Shown here one piece after another: positions 21,736 to 32,800 of a stretch of DNA of 64,000 nt. The stretch lies in assembly GCA_023362775.1 (NCBI GenBank), contig JALMGJ010000011.1, positions 26,521,501-26,585,500 on the forward strand, given 5' to 3'. The position numbers were made by a program, and so were the translations under genes. This stretch comes from Charina bottae. Taxonomy: Eukaryota; Chordata; Lepidosauria; Squamata; Charinaidae. Every line of letters begins with the position of its first letter. Within the stretch, counting starts at the first letter, position 1. The notes beneath the pieces were generated by a model. It was not told the origin of the DNA. It saw only the letters and a list, made by a program, of their open reading frames with translations, and did no database searches.

Positions 21736-22135
21736 AATTTCTCCTCCTGTCCCAGATGCTGACCTGCTCTCAGAGACTGGAAAAATTGTCCTACAGTGCA
21801 AGGAAGGGTCCATGATTATGTTTTACTTTACACAGGGTTATATGGGGATCTTGTCCATGATCAGTTTCATAGTTGCTTTCTTGACCAGGAAGTTACCTGA
21901 CAGTTTCAATGAAGCCAAGGTCATCACTTTCAGCATGTTGGTCTTCTGTGTTGTTTGGCTGTCCTTTCTTCCAACCTACCTGAGCACCAAGGGGAAAGAT
22001 ATGGTGGATGTGGAGATCTTCTCAATGTTAGCCTCAAGTGCTTGGCTGCTGCTCTGTATCTTTTCCCCCAAATGCTACATTATTGTTTTGAGACCTGAGC
22101 TGAGCAATCAAGAACTCAGAAGAAAGAGGGTAGTG
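21736..22135 (+). pseudogene. V2R exon 6 fragment (C-terminal part only)
   Basis: Open frame beginning in the extracellular loop after helix 4 ([19 protein letters not shown]) and running through helices 5-7 to [21 protein letters not shown]. Exons 1-5 and the first part of exon 6 are absent. It resembles gene A more than gene B ([14 protein letters not shown] and STKGKDM are shared with A). The A-like stop is missing and the frame runs on to 22240. Best read as a truncated tandem duplicate of the gene A 3' end. Confidence 0.88.
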
Positions 22136-22240
22136 ATTGAATGTAGTTGTAATCCCCATTGCAGATGGACTTACATGTTTATGTGTGTTTTTACTGCAGA
22201 CATTCTACTGAATATATTTCGTAACATTTTTATTTATTAA

Positions 22241-22546
22241 GTCGTAAAAGGACTATATTCCATTAGGAACACATTCATTTTGAAGATACCTGGAAAGGTA
22301 ACCAGCAAGTATCTTTATAGTCATTTTTCCCCTTCCAAAAGACCTTCTTGAGATAATAATATTAATATAAATTTTGGGCTATAATAATGATAATCAAATG
22401 CACAGAAAACATTTAACCCTAATTTGCATTGCACAGAGGTTTCTGTATTAGGATAGACACCATTGTCTATCTATTACGGAAGGGGGAAAAAAAGTCAAAT
22501 GGATCTTTGGTATGTACGTATGTGTGTATATATATACTATATACTG

Positions 22547-22579
<33 letters not shown>

Positions 22580-23618
22580 ATTATATATATAAATTATATT
22601 TTCCATAATATGAATTATATATTGCAATATATATTATAATATTATATAATATACTAAAACAATACAATACAATACAATACAATACAATACAATACAATAC
22701 AATACAATACAATACGCCATATTTTATATTTTTCCTCAACTGAACAGTATGAAATTTGGTTAGAAGGTATAAAGGAATTAAATTAGCCATATTTTATAAA
22801 TATCAGTGCAGACATTTTAAACTATTCTCATTTAAATTCAGATCATGAACAATTGTTTTCTTACTGGAACAGAATAATATGTACTGGAAAGCTAGACTTT
22901 ACAAGGCAGTAATGATTTCCAAAATTCATAGGAAATGAACTTAGAATTCTGTTTCTTTAAATAACTTGTAACATTTGTTGTTGTTGTTTTTGGACTAAAA
23001 TATGGTGAAACTTAGAGTGAACATAGGCACTATTGTAAGGAGTAGAAAATATAGTGATTTCTTGAAGATTTTTTTGGTCATGAGTGTTGAAAGAAAATGA
23101 ATGTTTGAAAGGAATCATCACATTTTAATGAGGCAGTACAGAGTTGTAAGTGATTATCTGTGCCCTATTTCCCATAAAATGGAACAAATGGTAAAACTAA
23201 AACTTCTGTCCGAAAGATTCTGCAACCTTCAGCAAGACAATGTGATTAGATGAACAAGGGTGATTTTCAGGGAAGCGCTACACTGTTTTGCAGGCAGACC
23301 TCTTGAAGACTGGATGCAATACTTCCCTTCCTGAATGTCCCTCCAGGTTGTTTTTTTTCAGGTTTGGATTGGTGGCCATATATTGTTTGCCAGAGCTCTG
23401 AAGAAACAGACTGTGGCCTTGCGGGGGGTGGGGTGGGGATTGAGAAAACTTTTCATTAAGACAAGGCACTCCATTGATTCTTTTTTGGAGAGGCCAAAGG
23501 AGACATTTTCTGCTTTGTCATGATTGTAAGTAGACCCTATTCTACAGTGAAACCTTGTCTTACTTGTGCTATTGTGGATGGGGTCACGCAGGACAGTTTT
23601 TCATCTACTTCACACTGT
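22241..23618. other. No gene; AT-rich with microsatellites
   Basis: Contains AT/TG-rich repeats (about 22520-22580) and (AATAC)n (about 22660-22715). The remainder is unassigned. Confidence 0.5.
22520..22715. repeat. (TATG)/(TG)n, AT-rich and (AATAC)n microsatellites
   Basis: Compound low-complexity tract. The (AATAC)n part is about 11 perfect pentamers. Confidence 0.9.
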
Positions 23619-23623
23619 AAAAT

Positions 23624-24068
23624 TGTTGGGGTTTGATATACCCAGGAATTTACAGCTAGATATAAATTATATTGATATTTAGGTGAAAGGGGAAATATCC
23701 TGCAGAGTCACCCAATTAGCAGCCATTGTTGTACTGATGATGTGTCAGTGTGTGACTCATGCAACAGGTGCTTAGAGTTAAGTTGGGTGTGGTGAATAAT
23801 GAGAGTGACCTATAAGGTGATTGGTCAGTTTATATATAAATACAGAGATATCCTGTATTTGTTCTTCTCATTTATTCCCATTTTACCTCGTGTATACTGT
23901 ATCGTTGGTTTATCATTTGTTACCTGTGGAAGTGATCTGTAAATATGTATGTATATAAGTAAATAGGCTATTTTATATAATCTCTGTGTGAGTGTCTATT
24001 TACTATACAGCCTAAGGACACTGGTGTCTAGGAGAAGAAGCAGGCCGCTCCATCCGCTTGCCCCGACA
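23624..24068 (+). repeat. 5' LTR of the copia element
   Basis: 445 bp, begins TGTTGGGG and ends CCCCGACA. The segment from about 23930 recurs as the 3' LTR fragment. Confidence 0.88.
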
Positions 24069-24082
24069 GGTTATGGGCCCAG
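24069..24082 (+). other. Primer-binding site for a half-tRNA (initiator Met)
   Basis: GGTTATGGGCCCAG starts one base after the LTR. It is complementary to the anticodon stem-loop of vertebrate initiator tRNA-Met (CTGGGCCCATAACC), not to the tRNA 3' end. This matches the primer mode known for Drosophila copia, where a cleaved tRNA half primes reverse transcription. Confidence 0.8.
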
Positions 24083-24334
24083 AGGCGACAGAGAAGCCAT
24101 AGATGACAGAAGTTTTGGACTGGCTGTGGATCGTGGGATCGTGTGCAGTCTGTGAGCTGGAAGCTTTGGAAGCCTATCTGGGAGTCGTGTGGCTATTTGG
24201 AGTGATTTGGAGCTTCAACAGGTTCCGTGCCTGCGTGTGTTTTTTTCTCCTACGCTTGTTTTGCAGATGGAGGACATTCTGATATGGTCTGTGTCTTTAA
24301 TCATCGGTGTCTGCCCAGAAGGGGCTGTGGACAG

Positions 24335-25116
24335 ATGAGCGAAGCGAAGATGTTGCCGGCAGTCGGGGGAGGTTTTCCTCTGGAAAGACTGAATGACACT
24401 AATTATTCGTCATGGGCATATAAAATGGAAATGTATCTTCGACGTGAGGGTCTTCAGAAGATTATTGATGATCCACCGACTGAGTTGGATGGAAAAGCAG
24501 TTGCTCTATTACACGATAGAGCATTGGCAAGCATAATTTTATGTCTGGAGAATAGCCAGTTATGTTATGTTATAGATTGTCAGTTAGCCAATAAGTGTTG
24601 GGAAGCTTTAAAGAATGTTTATCTGAGAAGCACACCGTTATGCAAGGTTATGCTTACAAGGAAACTTTATCACGCCAGATTAGGGGTATCTGATAATATT
24701 CAGGATCACCTGCATTATATGACAATCTTGTTTCAGGAGTTGGCTCAGAGAGATATGCCGCTTACAGAAGCAAATAAAGTGTATGTAATTCTCAGTTCTA
24801 TAAATAAAACGTGGGATAATTTAGCTACAAGCTTCGTGTCATTATCTGAGAGTGATTTGATAAGTAAATTACTTATCTGGCAGATTATTGCAAGAAGAGC
24901 AAAGAAGAAAACAGTGTTCTAACGTGATTAGTAATAACATAAAGCAGTCTGTTAAGGAATGTTATTCTGATAAGTCTGTGAATGTTTTATTTGTAAAGCG
25001 AAAATGTTTTTGCTGTGGTTCGGCAAGGCATTTGTTACGAGATTGTGATAAGGAACAGAAGCCTAAAGCCAAGCTGGAATTTCCAGGCTGGGAGACAATG
25101 CAGAGCTGTCTCTAAT
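24335..25116 (+). pseudogene. copia gag
   Basis: Copia-type Gag (UBN2/Retrotran_gag family). The ATG at 24335 leads into FPLERLNDTNYSSWAYKMEM and LWQI near the end of the first block. A one-base shift near 24890 moves the frame, which continues into a zinc knuckle CX2CX4HX4C (CFCCGSARHLLRDC, about 25005-25046). The start could also be upstream in the same frame (24227). Gag packages the RNA genome; this copy is broken by the shift. Confidence 0.8.
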
Positions 25117-25159
25117 TGCTTCAAGTGTACAAGATTTAAAGTGACCATGTTAGCCTAGC

Positions 25160-25472
25160 AAATGGAAGCATTGCATCTGTGACTGGTAAGGGATTTGTGT
25201 ATGTACCAGGATTAAATGTTGAATTATCAATGTTATGTTTAACAGAACTGGAGTACAATATTATAAGTGTGTCACAATTGGATGCACAGGGTTATAATGT
25301 ACAGTTTGGTAATGGTGAATGTATTGTCATGAAGGATAATAATGTTTGTGGTAAAGGTATTTTACAGAACTGTCCTTATGAAATGGAACAAACCAAACAA
25401 CAAGTCAGAGCCAGGAGTGGCAGAACAAAGATACTCAGCATTACAGACAGTAAAGGATTCACTTATTGCTGA
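25160..25472 (+). pseudogene. copia protease/pre-integrase remnant
   Basis: Open stretch with YVPGLNVELSM and LEYNIISVSQLDAQGYNVQF, matching the region of copia polyproteins between the protease active site and the GAG-pre-integrase domain. The catalytic Asp box is not seen and the downstream polymerase is deleted. Confidence 0.7.
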
Positions 25473-25508
25473 CTCAGGGTTATCAAGTGGAATTATTATA
25501 ATTCCACT

Positions 25509-25657
25509 TACCTGTGGAAGTGATCTGTAAATATGTATGTATATAAGTAAATAGGCTATTTTATATAATCTCTGTGTGAGTGTCTATTTACTATGCAGCC
25601 TAAGGATCACTGGTGTCTAGGAGAAGAAGCAGGCCGCTCCATCCGCTTGCCCCGACA
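25509..25657 (+). repeat. 3' LTR fragment of the copia element
   Basis: Starts at TTACCTGTGGAAGTG and matches 23930-24068 plus the LTR end with two differences. The deletion joined internal sequence to this point. Confidence 0.88.
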
Positions 25658-25662
25658 AAAAT

Positions 25663-26136
25663 ATGTTAGGAGAATGTCTGGATTTTTTGTTTGATACATA
25701 TTTGGCCATGCTAACACCCTGGGAAATTTTGGCAAATAGCTACATCACTGGAAGAGTTGATAGACCATCTGATTTCTCCTCATTCACCAGAGAAAGGGGG
25801 TATATGTGCAATCCTGTAGCCACAATGAGCTGATATTTCAGTGTCTTGACTTACAGTGCTGAAGTATTTTATGAATTTTATACTGCACCAACTATTTGTC
25901 TATGACAGTCAAAACCACAATCTAAGAGTTTTGCTGACAGAGAAATTCCTATTTACTTTGTCCACATTGGTTTCATTAGAAAGACCTTCACAGAAAAATT
26001 GTTGGTAGATATCTGTAATATAGAATAAAATAATATGTTCTTGTGTGTGGAGCACCATTGTAGTGGAATGGCTGAGCCTATATGCTTATAGAATATCTAC
26101 TTTCCCAATAGTCTTCTAGATCTTCATATCCTGACT
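25663..26136. other. No recognisable gene
   Basis: Unassigned spacer between the copia element and a SINE. Confidence 0.45.
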
Positions 26137-26150
26137 CCACCACTGGCCTA

Positions 26151-26474
26151 AGGTAAAGGTTCCCCCCGCACATTTGTGCAGTCGTGTGCGACTCTAGGGG
26201 CCGGTGCTCATCTCCGTTTGTTAGCCGAAGAGCCAGTGTTGTCCGAAGACGCTTCCATGGTCATGTGGCCAGCATGATGCACAAGGAATGCTGTTACCTA
26301 CCCACCAAAGTGGTACCTATTAATCTACTTGCATTTGCATGCTTTCGAATTGCTAGGTTGGCAAGAGCTGGAGCTAGTACGGGAGCTCACTCCACACTCA
26401 GGGCTAGGGATTCAAACCTTCGAACTTGCAATCTTCCGATCGACAAGCCTGGCGTCTTTGCCGCTGAGCCACCA
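26151..26474 (-). mobile_element. tRNA-derived SINE with an ACCTTT-type tail
   Basis: Second copy of the family at 1426-1751, same orientation, flanked by the 14-bp TSD CCACCACTGGCCTA (26137-26150 and 26475-26488). The clean TSD suggests a younger insertion. Confidence 0.8.
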
Positions 26475-26488
26475 CCACCACTGGCCTA

Positions 26489-27059
26489 GATCTAACTAAA
26501 CTTTGACTGCCCTATGAAGCATTCCCATTTTGAAGTGAATGACCAGGGATATCAAGACATAACTGAAGAGTGTGGGAAGAAAATTGCATAAGGAAAATTA
26601 TTTTGGGCAGAACTTCATTTTGGCCTCCCAGTAGCATCAGTGAATATGGTTTTGGAGGATCTTGGAGAATTTGGGTGGGTGATGGAGAAGATACCTGGAA
26701 AAATTATGCTACTTCCATCAATATCTTTGTCTGGAAAGAAGATATTCTAAAAATATAGGCTCTTAAGGCACAAGTGTTCACTGGAAATGAGCTAGCACTA
26801 CACCAGGATAAAAGAGGAATGAAAAAAAATACAAAATCTACATAACACAAATGCCTCTCTGCCTGCAACACAAGACAATACATATTCTCTTTTTAATAAA
26901 AGTATACAGATATGAATGCCTCTTAGAGTTTCTAAGAGCTAACTTATTCGAGGCATTGAAATATCAGTCATTCAGTCTCTATAAAGCATCTTGAAAAACA
27001 GGCTAGTCATATGATGACATGCCTGAAGCATCAGTTGTGCACCAAAGTCTTCATATTTT
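26489..27059. other. No recognisable gene
   Basis: Unassigned AT-rich spacer before the shared V2R 5' flank. Confidence 0.45.
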
Positions 27060-27420
27060 GGGTTACCTCTCCTTCTACTACTCAGTAAAAAAATGAATTT
27101 CTTATTGAAGAAGATAGAAAAACTTCCCTTCAGTCATGATAAATATGTTTATTTTAGATATTCTACATGGAATTCCAGTTCTGAATATGAACCAATTCCC
27201 ATTCCTTCAATTAGCATAACATCTATAATTAAATTAGCTGATGTAAAATTGCAATTTGTTGCCAAAGATCAACCCTTGAACACAGTCAGTGAAATATTGG
27301 ATAAATTCAACCTCTAACAATTAAGGTAGGGATAGGGATATGTATGTGTTAGTATGATCTCCAGGATTTAATATCTGGAGCTTTAGCTTGGTCAGGAGAC
27401 TGTCTACTCATTCAGTCTGG

Positions 27421-27463
<43 letters not shown>

Positions 27464-27565
27464 TCATTCTACTTGTATACTGCTGAATCAGTGGAGATTC
27501 TAATCACCTCTTTGTAGATAGAGAGAAGAATCTGCAAAGAGGAGATTTTTCCACTTGACTTCAGG
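27060..27565 (+). promoter_or_regulatory. 5' flank of V2R gene B, shared with gene A
   Basis: Counterpart of 4860-5332. Differs by an (AAT)n microsatellite at 27423-27463, about 100 bp before the start codon. Confidence 0.5.
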
Positions 27566-27783
27566 ATGTTGGCAGTAGTGGTGCTCCTGTTAACTCTGCT
27601 TCCATATATTGCATACGAAGCTCTCACAGTGAAATGTAATATCCGGTATCCAGAGCACCCACTTCACAGATATCATCAGTCTGGAGATCCCATCATTGGT
27701 GGCATCGCATCACATGGGATCTTCCTCTCATTCGCCAAAGAATTCATAAAAGAACCCCCACCGGCCATGCCTGAGGAACTTAC
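27566..27783 (+). CDS. V2R gene B, exon 1
   Basis: 218 bp as in gene A, with donor TTAC|GTAAGG. It encodes the signal peptide and [18 protein letters not shown]. Confidence 0.9.
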
Positions 27784-29783
27784 GTAAGGAATTCATTTTT
27801 TTTGTAGGTGCATTTATATTCATTAGGGTGCCAGATGATGTTGTAGGAAATTGAAGAAGCTTTAGACACTAAGCAGACATTCTCCATTCTGCAGAAGGAA
27901 AGTTTTTAATTTTCCTAGACATTATTTTGGATGATGATTGGAACTATCACGTAAAATAAAAGTATAAGAATTTGAGTTCATGGAATGTTGCATTATGTTA
28001 AATATTACAACCTCCAAAGTAGTATGTATCTTCTATAATAAACAGTAAGAAATATGATAAGAAATGCTGCAAAAAAATTCAGAACTGTAAAATATTACCT
28101 GATACAGATTGCAACGCTCATTCTAGAATACTTCCGAAGAATTACCAACACATCCTGGCCTTGGCCTTTGCGGTAAAGCAGATTAATGAAAATCCTCGGA
28201 TTTTACCGAATATCACCTTGGGATTTCTTATTTATGATAATTATTACAGTGCAAAATGGACGTTTCATTCCACAATGCTACTTACATATACACTAGAAAG
28301 ATTTTTCCCAAATTACAACTGTAACATGAAGAATAAGCTCCTTGCAGTGATTGGTGGACTGGATTCTGTTACTTCTCTTGATATGGCAATTATCCTGGAT
28401 ATCTACAAGATTCCCCAGGTAAGGTATGCAAATGAAGTTTAACACTTCTTTTATCATTTCTTTGATTTGCTGGATACTCTTTTGTACTTTCAGTATCTTG
28501 GAATCAACTTACATAATTAAGATATCCAAGGTAAATGGAAAAATGCTTTTAACCCGGATTATATTTAAGAGGGCTTGGTTCATGAATTATTTGTCTTACA
28601 TGTGGAAAAAAAAGTATAATTTAAGGTAAATTAAGGTAAAAACACATTTTTTCCCCAAACCATAGTTACACAGTACATATATTTGGTCTATTGAGAATAC
28701 CATCAAAGTATTTTTAGGGCTTTGACTTCTCAAACCTCTTCATTAAGACCAGATAGTCACTGGGAATTCATGGAAGTCCTGGGGATTGATGGCTATTAGC
28801 CTTGATGAGAGTATGACTGCCTCTGAAGGCCATCTTCTGCGAGACTGGTGGTCTTCCTTATGCAGTTGGCTGGCCAGGGTTCTGATCCAGCAGGGCACAG
28901 CTTATGTTCTTATGAGAAGAAAAAGATAATTTCAAAATTTAGGAATATGCTGTAAATACAACCTTTATTAAGGTCTCTTTAATTCAGCAGCACTGAATTA
29001 AAGCTAAAAGAAAGTCCAGCTGTTCAAGTGCCCAGAAGCAAAAGGAATCTTTCATGCTGTAAAGAAAATGTCAGCTCTTTGAAGTAGACCAGGTCAGGAA
29101 ACAGACACTGCAAAAACTACTGGAACTCTACTTCATTGTTATAGGGCTGCAGTTCCCCAACTGCGCTGCAGCCATGGGATTTTCCAACATCCATTTGTGA
29201 AGCTGGGGTGATGTGAAAAATTTACTGAGACAGTAAGGGTGCCATGAACTGAGAAAGTTTGGGAACCTCTATTCTAGGGTGTAAGAACCTTGAAAACCTT
29301 ACAAAGTTTTCTTCTTCCTCCCTCATATATTAAAGAGAGTAAAGATGGCATAATCTGAGTTTCATTCACACACCCTCCTGCCTTCCCAGTCTAGGCTGAT
29401 GTTTTTATTAGAGCTGTTACATAATTTATTCAAGGCTATATCCAGATAGATACATAGACGGACAGATGGTAGATAGCATGTGTATATTAAATGTCAAAAT
29501 CATGAAGCAAGGCAATCTTGATGTTGTTGGAGCAGAAAGATTAGGACTGAACACTGACATTTGGGAAATCAATGAACTAAAATGGATGAGAATGGATCAC
29601 ATTAGGTCAGAAGTGCATAGAAGAATTGAAGTAATAACCATCAGTAAGAAAAGAGAGTAAAGATCTAATTTCAAAGTCAAGTCCAGGGCAAGGCAAGGTG
29701 AGTATAATCTAAGATCCACCACATTGGAGAAAAAGAGGAAGCTGAAAATTCTACAGCACCTCACAACTTTTCAGCTCAACACC

Positions 29784-29826
<43 letters not shown>

Positions 29827-32800
29827 CAGTAGTAATTGAAGTAGCAACTTCAATCAAATTGAAAGGTTATGGCAAAAACCGGCCGTGGTGGTCCCTGTGG
29901 TTATTGGTACACTGGGTACCGTACCAAAAAACCTTGGACAACACTTAGAAAATCTGCGCATCAACAACATTTCCATCTGTCAATTACAAAAGGACAGACT
30001 GCTTGGATCTGCACATATACTACGCTGATACATTACGACATCCTAGGTTCTTGGGAAGAACTCTAGGTGAATGAAGGTCAACACCAGCTAAAGACCTGGC
30101 AGCTGTGATTTCAAATTGTTGTACATATAATAATAGCAGTAGTAGCAGTGCCATGAAATTAAATATTTAGAACAAATATGTTCTTCCCACAACTTTAAAA
30201 AATATCTGCAGACAATACTGTTTTAAGGACATTCCTCAATTTTTTCTGTGGTGGCTGGCAGGATTTGACTGAGCCACAGTTAAGTATCCCAATTATTTCA
30301 TGTTTTAATGGTTATTAATCTGATTTTATCTAATTTTAAATTTTATTTATTAAAGTCTATTTACTGTGTAATTGCATATCTGATCTGATAGGTTATAACT
30401 TACCAGTTAGAAAAATAAATTCAATTTATTCTTACTATATATTATTATAAGCAGCTGCTTCCTAGCAAATATTAATTATTGAAAACAATAATCCTTATGC
30501 ACCTATAGTAGCAATAGAACTTAATGATGGATACTGTAATTGTTCTCTTTCTTATTCATGGATCTCTTTAGCTCACCTATAGTCCTACTCCAGTGATGAA
30601 GGAGAAATCTCCCGGTCTTCCCTTCTACCAGATGGTTCCTAAGGAAGACCTTCAGTATGAGGGCATTCTGTCTCTGCTCTTGCACTTCAGATGGATATGG
30701 ATTGGGGTGGTGGTGATGGATACTGAGAGTGGAGAACGATTTGTACAAACAGTGATACCTATGTTTTCCCAGAAGGGTATCTGTTTTGCATTCATACAGA
30801 AAATCCCTGTTATAACTTTTTTTATTAATATTTTTGATATACTGAATAAAGGAAAGAAGATTTATGATACATTGACAGGTAGTAAGGCTACAGTGATACT
30901 TGCTTATGGTGAATCTAATTCCTTCGGATTTTTTAGATTTCTCTCTTATCAATCAGATGAAGATGTAGACAGTAAGGACAGGAAACCCCTAAGAAAACTA
31001 TGGATCACCACAGCCCAAATGGAGCTCACTTCATTTCTATTTCAAAGCGATTGGGATTTAGACATTTTCCGTGGAGCTGTAGCCTTCATGTTTCACTCCA
31101 GGGATGTACCTGGATTTCAGCAGTTTATAGAGAGTCAAAACCCTTCCAGTAGAAGAGGAGATGGTTTTTTAAAAAACTTCTGGGAGAAGGCTTTTGGCTG
31201 TGTATTTCCAGGTACACTTGTGGATGAAATGGATAAAAAACATTGCACTGGAGATGAACAACTAGAGAGCCTCTCTTACCCCAATTTTGAAATGAGCATG
31301 TCTGGCCACAGCTACAGTGTCTACAATGCTGTCTTTGCTACAGCCCATGCTTTACATGATATGTCCAGATCTGGATTCAAACATGGGGCAAAGATGGAGG
31401 GTGGACTAAAGCTTCATAACCAGCCATTTTGGCAGGTAACGTGCTCATTATATTCTAGAGTCCTGATTCAAGGTTCTCTAGCAAAGTAATACAGTTTCCT
31501 TTCCACCACATAGTATAATCCTAATTTAATTCAGTTTTGCCATTTCTTTTCCACAATTTATGCTTCCTGAAGATTAATCACATCTCCAACCACCTCCAAC
31601 ACACTCCAAAATGATCTATGTCATTTTGTGAAATATTATTATAACATATTTTAAAGACAGCAGGCAATCTATTAACTTTAGCTCATCCTTGTTTTTCAAT
31701 GTGTTAATTGACTGCAGAAGAAATATTATGGACTACAAAAGTTTATGTTGGCCTGTGTATAAGATTGCAGGGAGAACTTTGCTGCAGGTCAGAATCAGCT
31801 CCTGATCTGTTAAATTGTGCATCAGTGATTTTGAAGGTTCTTTCTAGTTGTGTGCCAATTTATTTGAATCTTGAGCAAAAATCTTTTTCACCCTCTCAAG
31901 TGCTGAATTTCTGCAAAATTGATGGACAATCAGTTTTTATATTTGCAGGAAAGTTCAACTCCCATTAGGATTGCTAACCTCAAGTTATCCTTTCTCCCTC
32001 TCTGCCTTCACTCCCCCCAAACCCCTCAGTGTCCTGTTCCTATTGCCTCCTTGGAAACAGTTTTAGAAGGTGCCTCTCTTCTCTCCCACTCCAACCATTA
32101 TGAAGCCATCTGAAACCATGCTTTCAGTTACTAGTGCCTGATTGCCAAATGAATTATAGCTCAGAATAGTTTTTGGAATGCAGGAGGAACTTTGATACTG
32201 CAGTTTAGCTATATAAGCACATTTTGGAGGGTTGGTTCCTCCTTTCTAAAGATCTGATATGGGGGCATACCATTCCAGCTGTAGGTGTATTTAAATGTTT
32301 GCCACCTATACTCTATTAGCCTAGTATTAAACACTATTGGCTTTAAGTGGCCTTGTATGAAAATAAAACTGAAATGCAAGGAAACCAGGATTAATTGTCA
32401 GTGATCACAGAAGCAACGAGTGGAGTAACAAGAAAAATGAATGAGCATTTCAAGCATACATTTCCCCCTACTGATTTATGAGGAGGGATATGTTGGTGAA
32501 AGATTTAGAGGAGGGATGCTTTCGTTTCTTTGTTACTGCCACTAATGATAGTTGATGGTATCTGTTTGCTTCTGAAAAGAGCAGAATTATTTTGCAAAAT
32601 TCTGACAAACTGGCACTGTCAAGAGGGATGAATTAATACAATTAACAAGCATTAACAAGCATTAACAGAAAAAATAAAGTGAAGACTGACTGAAAGTGAA
32701 GATAAATCTTCAATTAATGAAAGGATGAAAATAAATGTAGCTTGAATGAATAATTAAAGGAATTACGTTTAAGTGAATGAAACCAGCCATGGAACGTTTA

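Larger units (their letters stand above)
23624..25657 (+). mobile_element. Ty1/copia LTR retrotransposon, internally deleted
   Basis: Bounded by an exact 5-bp TSD AAAAT (23619-23623 and 25658-25662). The LTR ends are TGTTGGGG and CCCCGACA. It keeps the 5' LTR, primer-binding site, gag and a piece of the protease/pre-integrase region. Integrase, reverse transcriptase, RNase H and the first roughly 300 bp of the 3' LTR are missing. The 149 bp present in both LTRs differ at only two positions, implying a fairly recent insertion. It lies between the gene A fragment and gene B. Confidence 0.9.

Noticed and set aside
23335..23523. Short open frame before the copia LTR
   Set aside because: No domain, no homologous counterpart, length expected by chance.
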